A model generated the notes under the pieces. It saw only the letters and a list, made by a program, of their open reading frames with translations. It was not told where the DNA came from and searched no databases. A stretch of DNA of 49,779 nucleotides from an uncultured Clostridia bacterium (GTDB taxonomy: Bacteria; Bacillota; Clostridia; Oscillospirales; Oscillospiraceae): positions 1 through 49,779 of the forward strand of contig CAMUZA010000009.1 in NCBI GenBank assembly GCA_947165085.1, in the 5' to 3' direction. Both the position numbers and the translations under genes were made by a program. Of this stretch, positions 34,501 through 44,837 are shown piece after piece; position 1 is the first letter of the stretch, and each line of letters begins with the position of its first letter.

Positions 34501-37500
34501 ATGTCACCGCAGCCATCACGCTGACGGCGCAGTGGCAGGCTGTTTCTCCGACCACCGTTACCTTCTACAGCGAGGACGGCAACACCGTCCTGAAGAGCGC
34601 GACGGACTACTACCCCGGCGAGACCCCGACGGCTCCTGCAGATCCCACCAAGGCAAACTCCGGTCTGCACTATTATGAGTTCGCCGGCTGGGCGCGCTCG
34701 GCAGGCGGCACGGTCGAAAGCCCGATCACCGCGATCACCAGCGGCGAGAGCAGCCGCAGCTATTACGCTGTGTTCACCGAGCATACCGCGACCTTCACCC
34801 TGAGCTTCACCGGCCGCACGAAGGTCTCCACCGAGGGCAGCTTCGTGAGCACCGTCCTGACGCCGGCTCTCACCAGCAGCCCGTCCGGATTTGAAGCGGC
34901 AGTTACCGGTCTGACGATCAACAGCGGCAGCAACGACAGCATCGCTACCGTTTCCACCACCGGCAACGTCCTGACCGTCACAGGCGTGAGCGCAGGCAGC
35001 CTGACGCTGAACGTCACCGCTGCTTACGCGGGCGGCACCGCCACCGGCACCGTCACCGTAACTGTTATCGCAGGCTCCGGCGGCGCGTCCGGCGGCTATA
35101 CGCTGATCACCAAGGACAACACCTTCAGCGATTCCAGCGAAGTGGACAACTACGACTGGACCGGCGAATATATCGTCGCCGCCCGTAGAAACGGCACAGC
35201 CGCGAACATCAATAAGCTGGAGATCATGACCTTCTCCTGGACGGACGCGACTACCGTGAGCATCATTGACGGTGCGGCAAACCACACCGAGTTTGATCTC
35301 ACCTCCGTTACGCCCGATGATTTCGGCGTTGCCTCCCAGACCTCCGGCAGCGTCACTATGACCGCGCTCCACACCGGCGAGGGCGACTACGTCGAGGGCG
35401 CCACGACGACAGCGGACGGCATGGTCTATGACCGCATCACCGGCTTCACAGACGGCTCTGACAACGACATCACAGACCAGTACGTGCTTGTCTTCGACCG
35501 CGTTGATGAGATCAATAACTACTACACCATCCGCATCAAGGGCACAAACTACTATTTTACCAACAGCTCCACCGGCAGTTCCGGCAATAACGCAGTGGGC
35601 GGCGAGGCTTCTCCGACCTCCATCGGCTCCGACCTGATGTGGCACCTGAGCTGGGCAAGCAATGTTGACGCAATCAACGGTCTGAGCTCGGTGACGCCCG
35701 ACATGATCCTGATTGAGAGCGTGACTGCTCTGAACAGCAACGTCTCCCGCGCGCTCCTCTTCAATCAGGGCAGCCCGATGTTCCGCGTCTACGGCGGCGG
35801 TGCGTATAGCAACCAGCTCAACAACGCGGGCAGCGGCTACAACGTCTTCCTCTACGGCAAGACCAACCCCTTTGAGGCGGAGATCATCTATAACGACGTC
35901 GAGCGCAACACGACCACCTCCAAGATCGAGGTACCGTACACCTACAAGCAGGAAACCGGCTCTGACACGATCACGCTGGAGGGCATGCTTGATCCGGAAT
36001 CTTATCCCGGCTGGACGATCCTTGACAATGGCGTACCTGCTTGGTCGCTTATCGGCGCATACGATAGTCTGGACAATCCGATCTCGACCTCTACCTCCAT
36101 TGAGGCAATTTCCGGCACCCAGAACGCAACCTTCCACGTCGCTGACTGGACGGCTGCCAACCGCGGCTACTACTACGTCGTTAAGATCAACTACCGCGTG
36201 CAGGATCCGGACGGCGTCATCCACGATGTTCCGCAGCAGGCGATGATCGTCGTGAGGGACGGCAACAAAACCTTCCAGACGGTCATCAACGAGGCTTCCT
36301 CGCTGGATCACACCGGCTCCTGGACCGTGCCTTCCCGTGTCGGCACCTCCGGCGTCGACCTGAACGCCTTCGTCCGCGACAATTTCGGCACGGACTACTC
36401 GCAGCGCTCCGCGCCAGAGGGCTACACGGTCATCCAGCCGGCGAGCTGGACCTATACCTCCCAGAGAGGCTATAGCTTCTACGCCATCGACGCGAACGGC
36501 GTCGTGACGTGGAATCCGAACAGCGTCCTCAAGGACGACGTCCTCGTTATCACGGCGACCGCAGGTCTGACCTACACTGATCCGAATACCGAAGAGGTCA
36601 CCACCGCGACTGTCGTTGCCGGTACCTTCACGCTGTACGTCAACAAGCTGGCGTATACCGGCGACGTCGTGGCGTCGCCCGACGACACTGTGACCGAGAT
36701 CCCCTTTGCAAGCACAGCTTTCGCAGTGACTCTGGGAAACTTCAAGAACAACAACGATCAGGCGCCCGGCAGCGAGACCTACTCGATCAACAGCGCGTCT
36801 GAGTGGAACTGGTCTGCTTCGACCCTGAACGGCACTGTCGTTCCCGTTACCAAGACCGCGACCGGCGCAACGCTGGACGTGACCGGTCTTGCAACCGGCA
36901 CGCAGGTCATCGTCCGCGCAACGAACGTCATCGCTACCTCCAACACCACGACCGGCGTTCATACGGTCGTTACCGTCCGCGGCAAGACCTTTACCATCGG
37001 TGAAGACAACCGCATGGCGGCAGTCGATGACAGCTTCGTGCTCGACTTCGACCGCAACGCAGTGCTTAATGTCATGGCGAACGACCGCAACGCGACCGGC
37101 GCGACGATCAGCGCGATCGGCGGCACGAACGCCTCTATGGCGGCGATCGGTACCGGCGCGAACGCAGGCAAGATCACCTTCACCGTTCCCGGCGGCCAGC
37201 TCACCACCGCGTCTTACACCTTCACCTACACATTGACCAAGTCCGGCGAGACGGATTCCACCGCGACCGTCACCGTCAAGCCCGCCTCCGCCATCTATTA
37301 TGAAGATACCAATACCGATTTCTTCACCTACACCGACGGCACGAAGGGCAAGTGGAGCGTCGTCGGCACCGATAACGCCTGGACGCAGTCCGCGATCGAC
37401 ACCAACGACGAATCTGCGGTCGGTTATGACGAAGGCGCCAACAGCCTGACCTGGTCTGCAGGCGTCACGCATAAGGCGAACGTCGGCAAGGATACCAGCT

Positions 37501-40500
37501 ACGGTACCTCCGGCGCGAGCGAGACCTGGCCGAATATGCAGTTCAGCTTCGTCGGCAACGCCTTCACGCTGAGCATGATGCGCAACAACTACACCGGCTT
37601 GATCGCTGTCTACGTCGATGGCACAAAGGTCTCGAACGTTGCGACTTCCTACGGCGCGATCGGCAGCGGCGCATACGATTCGGAGCGGGATTACGGCGGA
37701 TTTATCTATGACTCCTCCGACAGCAACTACGGCATGCCGACCTTCTATTGGAAGGACAGCAGCGGCGTCGCGCGCAGCCACACCGTTAAGGTGCAGGTGC
37801 TCTACTCCGCTTCTTATGATCACAAGGAGCCCAAGGCGGGCAACTACGACGTCTACATCGACGGCGTGACGATCTACAATCCGATCACCGGCTCCACGGT
37901 ATATAACTACATCAGCTTCCGCGATACGGTTCTGGCAAGCGGCTCTCTCGGCATACCGTCGGTGCAGGCGCACGACTATGCGGCAACCTTGAGTCCCGCC
38001 AGCATCTCGGTCGCTACCGGTCATACCGGCGCCCTGCAGTTGAGCCTGACTGACGCGAACGTGACCGTCTATTCCGGTTATACGGTAGCTTATACCTCCA
38101 GCGACACAAGCATCGCAACCGTTACGAGCGAAGGCTCTCTGAACACCACGACCGGCGTCAACACCGCCACCGTGACCGGCGTCAGCGCAGGTCAGGTGAC
38201 GATCACCGCGACCATCACCACCCCGGGCGGCACCACGCTCACCCGTACCGCGACGGTCAACGTGAGCGACACGGCCTATACCGTGACCTACAAGCTGCCG
38301 AACGGCGACCAGGAGGTTACCTACGCCACCGAGCAGATCACGCTCGGTTCCGGTGTGACGCATCTGACGGCGGCTGAGCTTGCTGAGTACAACGCGCATC
38401 CTTACGTCTTCCGTGGCTGGGTTCCTGCAACCGTGGCGGATACCGCCACGCAGCCCGCCACCTTGCGTGACGACGGCGCTTCGGTGACCCTGTCTGGCGA
38501 CGCGACCTACTACGCGGTCTACACCTACGGCACGACCGACAGCGACTTCCTGCTCAAGACCGATCTGGACAACGCGCTGGTCGACGGCGAGACGATCCTG
38601 ATCTACGAGACCGAGGGTGCGGCAAACGCCGATAAATACGTCCTTTCCAACGAGGATTACGGCGACACCGGCTGGCAGCTCAACTACCGTTCCGGCGTCG
38701 AGGCGATCCCGGTCAACGGCATCATCACCAAGACCAACACCTCTCTGTATTGGGATGTCGTGGCAACCACCGGCGGCTTCTATCTGAAGGATCAGAGCGG
38801 CAAGTACCTGAGCGCTGCCGATACGGACGGTCATCTCGTCATGGTTACAACGCCGGATAGCAAGGCGGTCTGGAACACGACGACCACCGGCGTGACCGGC
38901 GCGAACAGCGTCTTCATCTATAATAATGAAAGCAGCCCGAAGTATATCCAGCACTACAGCGGCTATCCCGAGTTCTGCGCGTATATCTATGATGCGGCTT
39001 ACGCGAACAAGAACGAGATGCAGATATTTGTGCAGCAGGAGAACAACCTGATCTACACCACCGATCTGCAGAGCACAACAGTCCGTTATACCGTCAACTA
39101 CTACGTGGACGGCACGGCGATCGACTCCGAGCAGGTTGTTGAAGGCGCCAATCCGAGCTTCCCGAACGTGACCGGCGCATACACCGAGCTTGCCGGCTAT
39201 TCGCACGATTATACCTTCCTCGGCTGGATCCCGGCGGCAATCGCGGAGGATACCACCACGCAGCCCGCGACGATCTACAACTCCGGCGATACCTACGCAG
39301 TCAACGATGTAACTGCCTTCTACGCAGTCTTCACCTACACCGGCGCGGGCAGCGCGGCAGCGGGCTACAGCCTGAGTGATTCTGCACCCGAGGCGGGCGA
39401 CACCTTCATCATCGCCGCGAACGTGGACGGCACCTACTACGCGCTGAACCACAGCCGCGGCACGACGGCGCTGTCCCTCACTGACGGCGCTGTGGCGGAT
39501 ACAACCAACGTTCTGTGGAAGCTGACAGCGAAGACGAACGGCGACTACGTCCAGACCGACGAAGAAACCGGCACGGACGCATTCAAGCTGAACAGCAGCT
39601 CCACAAACTACAACGGTATTTCCGACGTAACCACTTCCAGCAATACCGGCGCTATGAGCTTTGCCGCGAACGGCGACGGCTTCGATATGTACGGCACGTA
39701 CAACACCGGACGTCACCTCGGCTTGAGCGCAAGCGGCTCCTCGGTTCAAAGCTCCGCACAGACGCTGTACATCTTCAAGTACAGCTCCACCGGCGGCAGC
39801 GCGACCTACTATGCCACGACGCTCGGCGAGGCAGCGCCCATCACGCACAGCTACGAAGCGAGTATCACCCCGACGAGCCTCGCGCTCCATGTGGGCGAGA
39901 CCGGTTCTGTCAGTGCGACGCTGACCGATAACGGCGCAACCGTTTCCGGCGCGACCCCGACCTATACGACGAGCATGTCTTCCGTCGCAACGGTCGCCGC
40001 AGACGGCACCGTGACCGCGGTTGCCAACGGCAACGCCACCATCACCGCGACCTATACGGTTGACGGCACGGACTACACCGCGACCTGCTCCGTCGCCGTC
40101 ACCACGCTGGCGACCTATAACGTCACCTACATGGTCAACGGCAGCCAGTACGGCGAGACCGAATCCGTCGTGCAGGGCAACAGCCCGTCCTTCACCGCCC
40201 CGAGCTACGACGTGAGCAGCTACACCGCCCACAACTACGAGTTCCTTGGCTGGAAGGAAGGCAGCGCGCTGAGCGCCGATACCACCGAGACCCAGACCCT
40301 CTATGTCGCCGGCAATACCCGCGTCATCAGCGGCAACACCACCTATTACGCGGTCTACCGCTACACCGAGGGCGGCGGCGCATTGACCGAGGCAATCGAT
40401 CTCGGCAGCGGCGCAAGCGGTCAGTACGTGATCGCAGCGAACGTCGGCGGTACGTACTACGCGATGTCGAACACCTTCGCCGCGAAGATCAGCGGCACGT

Positions 40501-43500
40501 CGATCACGAATCCAGGCAGTTCGATCAGCAGCAGTGACGCAACGAACTATGTTGTGACGATCACCAATACCAGCGACGGCTTTACGATCAGCAACGGTAC
40601 AAACCTCCTCGGCTATCCCAGCAGCGGTACCGACTTTACCACGGACACGCATCCGTATTGGTCCATTACCACCGGCACCCATGGCAGCTATCGTGTTGCG
40701 AACACGGACACAACGAGCAGAGCCATTACCTACAGAGCCGGCTCGACTAATAAGTTTGCGCCGTATGCAACGAGCAACATTAATGGCACCGAGTACTACG
40801 ACGTGGAGATCATCCCGGTCGGCGACAGCAGCTCTGCGACCTACTACGCGACCACGCTGAACGTTGCGGCTGCGCACAGCTACGTCGCCAGCATCAGCCC
40901 GACCAGCGTCACCATTGAGGCAGGTCAGGAGACGACCGCAATCGGCACGCTGACCGATAACGGCATCACCACCACGGCGTACACGCCAACCTACACCTCC
41001 AGCAACACCGGCGTTGCGACGGTAAGCTCGATCGGCTACGTCGATGCGATCAGCGCGGGCACCGCGAACATCACCGTCAGCTACGACGTTGACGGCACGA
41101 CCTACAGCGCGGTCTGCGCGGTCACGGTCACCCCGGCGACCGTCGTTACGAGCTACACCGTCAGCTACTACGTCAACGGCAACCTGTTTGAGACCGAGAC
41201 CGTCGCGGAGAACGGACATCCCGAATTCGACGCGCCGACCACCGACATTTCCGCCTACGACGCGCAAGATTATACCTTCGCCGGCTGGGCAGCAAACACC
41301 GTCAGCAATGCGACGACCGCTCCGACGATGTACACGGCGTCCACCGCCAGCAGCTACACCGTCACCGGCGACGTCACCTTCCACGCGGTCTACACGTGGA
41401 GCGAGGGCGGCAGCGGCTCCGGCAGCGGCAGCGGAAACTATGAGTTGGTATCGGCAAGTGAAGCAACCGCAGGCTCCTACGTTATCGGCGCGCTGCGCAG
41501 TTCTTCCGCCACCAATGCTTACTACTTTGCAACCGGCACTGTGGGCAGCGGCGATATGAATACGACCTCTTCGAGCGTGACGGTTTCCGGTACCTCGATC
41601 GCTCCGTCCAGCCTGCCGACCGGTACGATGGTATTTACCTTCTCGGGCGACAATTCCAATGGATTTACGATTGCAACCTCCGACGGAGATTATCTGGGCT
41701 ATACGTCAGCCAGCAACAGAAAACTTGCATTTGCCAGCAGTTATTCTTCGACGAAATGGACAGTTGCGGATAAATCCGGTTCTCTGAACTCTAAGGGAAC
41801 TTACCTTAGCTGCAAGACCGGAACATACACGATCAGTGAAAACTCCACTGCTACGGGTGCAATTCGCGGCTACGCAAATACCACGGTTTATCGGGCGATC
41901 TACTTGTTCAAGCTGAATTCCAGCGGCTCCGGCTCCGGCAGCGGTTCGACGAATTACTACACCACGACCCTTGCGGCAGGCGACGGCGAGACGGCAACGC
42001 TGAGCGTCAGCCCGTCCAGCATGAGCCTGTCGACCGGCGGCTACGGTCAGATCGCTGTCACCGCGGCGAACGGCGGCGCAAATGCCTACGTCACGGCGAC
42101 CTCCAGCAACACCAGCGTTGCGACCGTCTATGCGCTGAATGACGGCAATAACAGCTTCGGCGTCAGCGCCGGCAGCGCAGGCAGCGCGACCATCACGATC
42201 CGCTACTTCGACAGCAGCGCAAATCAGCTTGCCAGCCAGACCGTCAGCGTCACCGTCACGGCTGCCTCCGGCACCGGCGGCACGAACGCCGACTACGGTC
42301 GCGTCGGCTCCGACGGCAACGCCCCGACGACCTCCGGCTCCACCAACGCCGGTACGCGCGGCGTGGTCGCCACCTCGATCTCCCAGAAGGCGGCGGACTA
42401 CTACACCGCAAAGGGCGTCACCTGGGCAGACCTCACGGCGCTGTCGGGCGTCTACACGAACAGCTCCGTTACCGCTGCAAGCGGCAACGCGCTGAAGAGC
42501 CAGCTCGACTCGCTGATGAACCTGACCAACACGGTCACCTACAGCAGCCTGACGACCTACTGGCCGAACACGGATAAGAGCAACGGCTCCAGCCAGAACC
42601 TCTACATCTACTCCAACGTGACCAGTAACTCCAGCGTCAGCCGTGAGCACGTCTGGCCGAAGTCCAGAGGTCAGTTCTACGAATCCGGCGCCGGCTCCGA
42701 CCTGCAGCACCTGCGTCCGGAGGAAAGCACCGTCAACTCCACGCGCGGCAACCACACCATGGGCTACGTCAACGGTGTGATCAGCGGCTGCAGCACCAAG
42801 ACCTACGGCGGCAACACCGTCCTGTGGTACAGCGGCAGCTACAGCTCCAACGACTGCAGCGGCCTCGTCGAAGTCATGGATTGCTGCAAGGGCGACGTCG
42901 CAAGAATCCTGCTCTACGTCTACACCGCCTATCCGGAGAACACCAACCTGTTCACCAAGACCTCGGGCGGCGGCAGCGGCAACAATGCCTCCGACGGCAA
43001 CAAGGTCATCGAGAGCCTGAACACCCTGCTTGAGTGGTGCGCGCTCGATCCAGTCGATACCTGGGAGATGAGCCGTAACGATGCGGTCCAGACCATCCAG
43101 GGCAATCGTAACGTCTACATTGACTACCCCGAGCTGGCGTGGATGATCTTCAACCTCACCCCGCCCACCACGATGCAGACTCCGTCCGGTCAGGCGGCCG
43201 CCGGTAACGTCGGTACCCGTAACTCCGCGAACTACTACACCAGCGCGGTCAACAACAGCGCGGTCATGAGCGCTGAGCCCGCTCCCGCAACCCGCGGCGG
43301 CGCGACCCGCGCCATCGGCGACGAGAACACGAACCTGCCTGTGACCGGCGCGGTCATGCTCGACGGCATCGGCCAGATCAGCAACAATGAGGATGTCATG
43401 AACTACCTCAACAGCTACGGCGCGAAGAACTGCCTCGTCGTTCCGGCGAACGGCTCCGTGGTCTTCTACCTGACCGGCGGCAGCTCCGAGTCCATGATCT

Positions 43501-44801
43501 CCATCGGCGCCTCCGCCCTTAACGGCACCGGCACCACCCTGAAGGTCTATCAGATCTCCGCAGTCAGCGGCAGCAGCGCGACCGGCACTGTCCTTCTGGA
43601 GCAGCCGCTCGCAACCTCCACCGAGATGTACTACCGCATCAAGGGCATTGCGTGGACCGGCGATAAGTCCAACGTTCTGATGGTTCGCAACGAGGGCAGC
43701 GCCCCGATGCTCCTGACCAACCTGCGCAGCGTTTCCGGCCTCGTCGAGGGTCACATCTCCACCGGCGGCGAAGAGAGCAGCAGCCTGAACGGTCAGTCCG
43801 CAACCAGAGGCATGACCCGCAGCGCGGGCAACGAGCTGCAGATGGTCATCGACTCCAGCGCGATCCTTGCAGGTATCGCGGGCGTGCAGTCGATCAACGA
43901 AGGCAGCTTCGACGATGAGACGCCCGTGACCCCGGTTGATCCTGTCGATCCGGTCGAGAGCGACATCGTCCTGCGCGGCAACAGCATCAGCCTGAACGGT
44001 CAGATCGACGTGAACTTCTACCTTGACATTTCCGACGAATTGTTCGACGATGGCGTCTACGCCACCATCGACGGCGTCAAGGTCGACTTCACGGAAGGTC
44101 AGTACGGCACGATGGTCAGCAAGAAGCTGCCTGCCAAGGAAATGAACACGAAGGTCACTCTGAAGCTCTACGCGGCGGACGGCACTCCGCTCACCTTCAA
44201 GAGCGGCAGCTCCACCGTTTCCGAGAGCCGCTACAGCGTCCAGGATTACCTGACCTACGTGATCGCTCATCCGGAGACCTACGGCGAAGACCTCGTCAAG
44301 CTCTGCAAGGCGATGAGCGACTACGGCTCCTACACACAGCGCGAGCTTGGCTTCGACGTTGAAAACGCCAAGAACATCTATCTTGCCGACGAGATCGCGA
44401 ACATCACCTGCGAAGGCTACGGCTATGAGTTCACGCCGAACACCGCGAACATCAGCTTCCTCGGCGCGAGCGTCGTGACCGAGAGCGAAACTGCGATCCG
44501 TGTCTACTTCTCGCTGAAGGGCGAGGGCTTCACCGCCACGGTCGACGGCGAGCCTGCTGCCATCCAGACGAATGAGAGAGGCACCTTCGTCGAGATTGCA
44601 AACATCTCCGCAAAGAACCTCTGCGATCCGCATACGATCGTTGTCACGAACGGCAATGAGACTGTTACGATCTCCAACTGCAGCGCTTACAGCTATGTGC
44701 AGAGCGTCCTGAATTATGCAGGCGCTTCCGACAGCCTCAAGCTTGCTGTCAAGGCACTCAAGCTCTACGGCGATCTGGCAGCGGAATACTTCAACAAGTA
44801 A
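31539..44801 (+). CDS. Giant secreted protein with Ig-like and InlB-type repeats and an endonuclease I domain
   Basis: 4420 residues from ATG 31539, chosen since AGGAGG lies 8 bases upstream and only 2 bases before ATG 31533. A signal peptide (LMAMLLMVCMVLSMLPAIAL) ends at about residue 28. Next come InlB-B/Listeria-Bacteroides-type repeats, Ig-like (Big_2) domains and a ligand-type module, repeated about every 0.8-1.1 kb over 38.3-42.3 kb. At 42320-43190 is an endonuclease I (EndA/Vvn-like) domain: SREHVWPKS, then DLQHLRPE and STVNSTRGN, then GNRNVYIDYPELAW. The His and Glu-like metal/base positions are kept, so it may be an active extracellular DNase or RNase. The last 280 residues match the secreted protein at 29306. 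No SLH or sorting signal was seen. Confidence 0.82.
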   Translation: MRLTKRLMAMLLMVCMVLSMLPAIALTASAANITSGFMTAPAGTYSKVTDFSTLNTTDTYIIVFGTSAAMSTTQNSNNRSSVSVTVSNNSVTLAASNTVQAIKLVSSGDSSFPWKLNTVSSGVGYLYAPSYNSGTGNYLRTSDTASQAGSNWSISASDIHSTGSGTRRFMKLNGSLVSCYATGSNYPTADLYKLNTSAASHTVTASVSPSSAGSVALGATSVAENGTTTATATANTGYTFSSWSISGTGASLSSTTANPTTITMGTANVTVTANFTAKTQATLTYSENGSTHNHSGTHYVGDSITLADPNSSTSNGKTFVGWLPSTYALSDTAPTGLLAAGDSYTLSATTNTLYAVYATVEGSGNASTTTDELTVDSLGVTATAYASGTFSNKSVSSDAKYAGQVIKGGSSPAYIQFRGTSPGGIVTTMSGGTAKSITVTWAGSNTNGRILNIYGSNTAYTDGASIYSGTPVGTITFATGDTTGTYTFTDDYEYIGIRPSTGTAYCSEIDIVWQSGTPSTYSGYTTAPQAQANPTYTVSVTSGITGGSVSASPATAEEGDTITVTATPNTGYELTALTYTPAGGSATNISTSTKTFTMPAANVTVNATFSEINYTITTSAGANGSITAAATANYQDTVNFTVSPDSGYQIASLTVTQTSGGAAVSYTDNGNGSYTISSFPAANVTIAATFSALPTYSYTIYSNSVVVDSGTAASVTAPTAPASIQYTDPDTLTTSTFTFAGWAVQDSTITTPGAYSGNTLYQEGETIPLSANNTVIRAIFGNGAGFKLSYTYQGTEYFAGAKGSGSYLDASTDSADAVLFGMDQYNSTEYYYLYYTVNGDKYYLTGSTSTTLTISSANSVPTSGYFLWKETESSGSYTYTSYNTSYSAGRPLGFNNSTKDRFASYNADNTLTKASAGGYLTEAGANYYAVTYVENAGSDTVTNMPSGTAVQQGQSYTIPNTTPVRAHYAFTGWNDGTAVRQPGYTYSNVTAAITLTAQWQAVSPTTVTFYSEDGNTVLKSATDYYPGETPTAPADPTKANSGLHYYEFAGWARSAGGTVESPITAITSGESSRSYYAVFTEHTATFTLSFTGRTKVSTEGSFVSTVLTPALTSSPSGFEAAVTGLTINSGSNDSIATVSTTGNVLTVTGVSAGSLTLNVTAAYAGGTATGTVTVTVIAGSGGASGGYTLITKDNTFSDSSEVDNYDWTGEYIVAARRNGTAANINKLEIMTFSWTDATTVSIIDGAANHTEFDLTSVTPDDFGVASQTSGSVTMTALHTGEGDYVEGATTTADGMVYDRITGFTDGSDNDITDQYVLVFDRVDEINNYYTIRIKGTNYYFTNSSTGSSGNNAVGGEASPTSIGSDLMWHLSWASNVDAINGLSSVTPDMILIESVTALNSNVSRALLFNQGSPMFRVYGGGAYSNQLNNAGSGYNVFLYGKTNPFEAEIIYNDVERNTTTSKIEVPYTYKQETGSDTITLEGMLDPESYPGWTILDNGVPAWSLIGAYDSLDNPISTSTSIEAISGTQNATFHVADWTAANRGYYYVVKINYRVQDPDGVIHDVPQQAMIVVRDGNKTFQTVINEASSLDHTGSWTVPSRVGTSGVDLNAFVRDNFGTDYSQRSAPEGYTVIQPASWTYTSQRGYSFYAIDANGVVTWNPNSVLKDDVLVITATAGLTYTDPNTEEVTTATVVAGTFTLYVNKLAYTGDVVASPDDTVTEIPFASTAFAVTLGNFKNNNDQAPGSETYSINSASEWNWSASTLNGTVVPVTKTATGATLDVTGLATGTQVIVRATNVIATSNTTTGVHTVVTVRGKTFTIGEDNRMAAVDDSFVLDFDRNAVLNVMANDRNATGATISAIGGTNASMAAIGTGANAGKITFTVPGGQLTTASYTFTYTLTKSGETDSTATVTVKPASAIYYEDTNTDFFTYTDGTKGKWSVVGTDNAWTQSAIDTNDESAVGYDEGANSLTWSAGVTHKANVGKDTSYGTSGASETWPNMQFSFVGNAFTLSMMRNNYTGLIAVYVDGTKVSNVATSYGAIGSGAYDSERDYGGFIYDSSDSNYGMPTFYWKDSSGVARSHTVKVQVLYSASYDHKEPKAGNYDVYIDGVTIYNPITGSTVYNYISFRDTVLASGSLGIPSVQAHDYAATLSPASISVATGHTGALQLSLTDANVTVYSGYTVAYTSSDTSIATVTSEGSLNTTTGVNTATVTGVSAGQVTITATITTPGGTTLTRTATVNVSDTAYTVTYKLPNGDQEVTYATEQITLGSGVTHLTAAELAEYNAHPYVFRGWVPATVADTATQPATLRDDGASVTLSGDATYYAVYTYGTTDSDFLLKTDLDNALVDGETILIYETEGAANADKYVLSNEDYGDTGWQLNYRSGVEAIPVNGIITKTNTSLYWDVVATTGGFYLKDQSGKYLSAADTDGHLVMVTTPDSKAVWNTTTTGVTGANSVFIYNNESSPKYIQHYSGYPEFCAYIYDAAYANKNEMQIFVQQENNLIYTTDLQSTTVRYTVNYYVDGTAIDSEQVVEGANPSFPNVTGAYTELAGYSHDYTFLGWIPAAIAEDTTTQPATIYNSGDTYAVNDVTAFYAVFTYTGAGSAAAGYSLSDSAPEAGDTFIIAANVDGTYYALNHSRGTTALSLTDGAVADTTNVLWKLTAKTNGDYVQTDEETGTDAFKLNSSSTNYNGISDVTTSSNTGAMSFAANGDGFDMYGTYNTGRHLGLSASGSSVQSSAQTLYIFKYSSTGGSATYYATTLGEAAPITHSYEASITPTSLALHVGETGSVSATLTDNGATVSGATPTYTTSMSSVATVAADGTVTAVANGNATITATYTVDGTDYTATCSVAVTTLATYNVTYMVNGSQYGETESVVQGNSPSFTAPSYDVSSYTAHNYEFLGWKEGSALSADTTETQTLYVAGNTRVISGNTTYYAVYRYTEGGGALTEAIDLGSGASGQYVIAANVGGTYYAMSNTFAAKISGTSITNPGSSISSSDATNYVVTITNTSDGFTISNGTNLLGYPSSGTDFTTDTHPYWSITTGTHGSYRVANTDTTSRAITYRAGSTNKFAPYATSNINGTEYYDVEIIPVGDSSSATYYATTLNVAAAHSYVASISPTSVTIEAGQETTAIGTLTDNGITTTAYTPTYTSSNTGVATVSSIGYVDAISAGTANITVSYDVDGTTYSAVCAVTVTPATVVTSYTVSYYVNGNLFETETVAENGHPEFDAPTTDISAYDAQDYTFAGWAANTVSNATTAPTMYTASTASSYTVTGDVTFHAVYTWSEGGSGSGSGSGNYELVSASEATAGSYVIGALRSSSATNAYYFATGTVGSGDMNTTSSSVTVSGTSIAPSSLPTGTMVFTFSGDNSNGFTIATSDGDYLGYTSASNRKLAFASSYSSTKWTVADKSGSLNSKGTYLSCKTGTYTISENSTATGAIRGYANTTVYRAIYLFKLNSSGSGSGSGSTNYYTTTLAAGDGETATLSVSPSSMSLSTGGYGQIAVTAANGGANAYVTATSSNTSVATVYALNDGNNSFGVSAGSAGSATITIRYFDSSANQLASQTVSVTVTAASGTGGTNADYGRVGSDGNAPTTSGSTNAGTRGVVATSISQKAADYYTAKGVTWADLTALSGVYTNSSVTAASGNALKSQLDSLMNLTNTVTYSSLTTYWPNTDKSNGSSQNLYIYSNVTSNSSVSREHVWPKSRGQFYESGAGSDLQHLRPEESTVNSTRGNHTMGYVNGVISGCSTKTYGGNTVLWYSGSYSSNDCSGLVEVMDCCKGDVARILLYVYTAYPENTNLFTKTSGGGSGNNASDGNKVIESLNTLLEWCALDPVDTWEMSRNDAVQTIQGNRNVYIDYPELAWMIFNLTPPTTMQTPSGQAAAGNVGTRNSANYYTSAVNNSAVMSAEPAPATRGGATRAIGDENTNLPVTGAVMLDGIGQISNNEDVMNYLNSYGAKNCLVVPANGSVVFYLTGGSSESMISIGASALNGTGTTLKVYQISAVSGSSATGTVLLEQPLATSTEMYYRIKGIAWTGDKSNVLMVRNEGSAPMLLTNLRSVSGLVEGHISTGGEESSSLNGQSATRGMTRSAGNELQMVIDSSAILAGIAGVQSINEGSFDDETPVTPVDPVDPVESDIVLRGNSISLNGQIDVNFYLDISDELFDDGVYATIDGVKVDFTEGQYGTMVSKKLPAKEMNTKVTLKLYAADGTPLTFKSGSSTVSESRYSVQDYLTYVIAHPETYGEDLVKLCKAMSDYGSYTQRELGFDVENAKNIYLADEIANITCEGYGYEFTPNTANISFLGASVVTESETAIRVYFSLKGEGFTATVDGEPAAIQTNERGTFVEIANISAKNLCDPHTIVVTNGNETVTISNCSAYSYVQSVLNYAGASDSLKLAVKALKLYGDLAAEYFNK
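38280..42260 (+). repeat. About 1-kb protein-level tandem repeat inside the giant gene
   Basis: Four units start near 38280, 39085, 40110 and 41150. Each has YTVxYYVxG-type and FxGW InlB-like parts, then a GxYVIAA/TYYAM ligand-like part, and mostly an HSYxASIxPTS Ig-like domain. Unit 1 lacks the final Ig part. The nuclease domain follows the fourth unit. Confidence 0.7.
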
Positions 44802-44837
44802 GAAAGGAGAAAACCTTTCATCCGTATTTGACAACGC

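Noticed and set aside
34077..41384. 2435-residue minus-strand open frame inside the giant gene
   Set aside because: It is a mirror of the GC-rich codon use of the plus-strand gene, has no ribosome site or family motif, and the plus frame has clear domains and a signal peptide.
38280..42260. CRISPR array
   Set aside because: The repeats are about 1 kb protein-level units, diverged in DNA, with no short repeat/spacer pattern.
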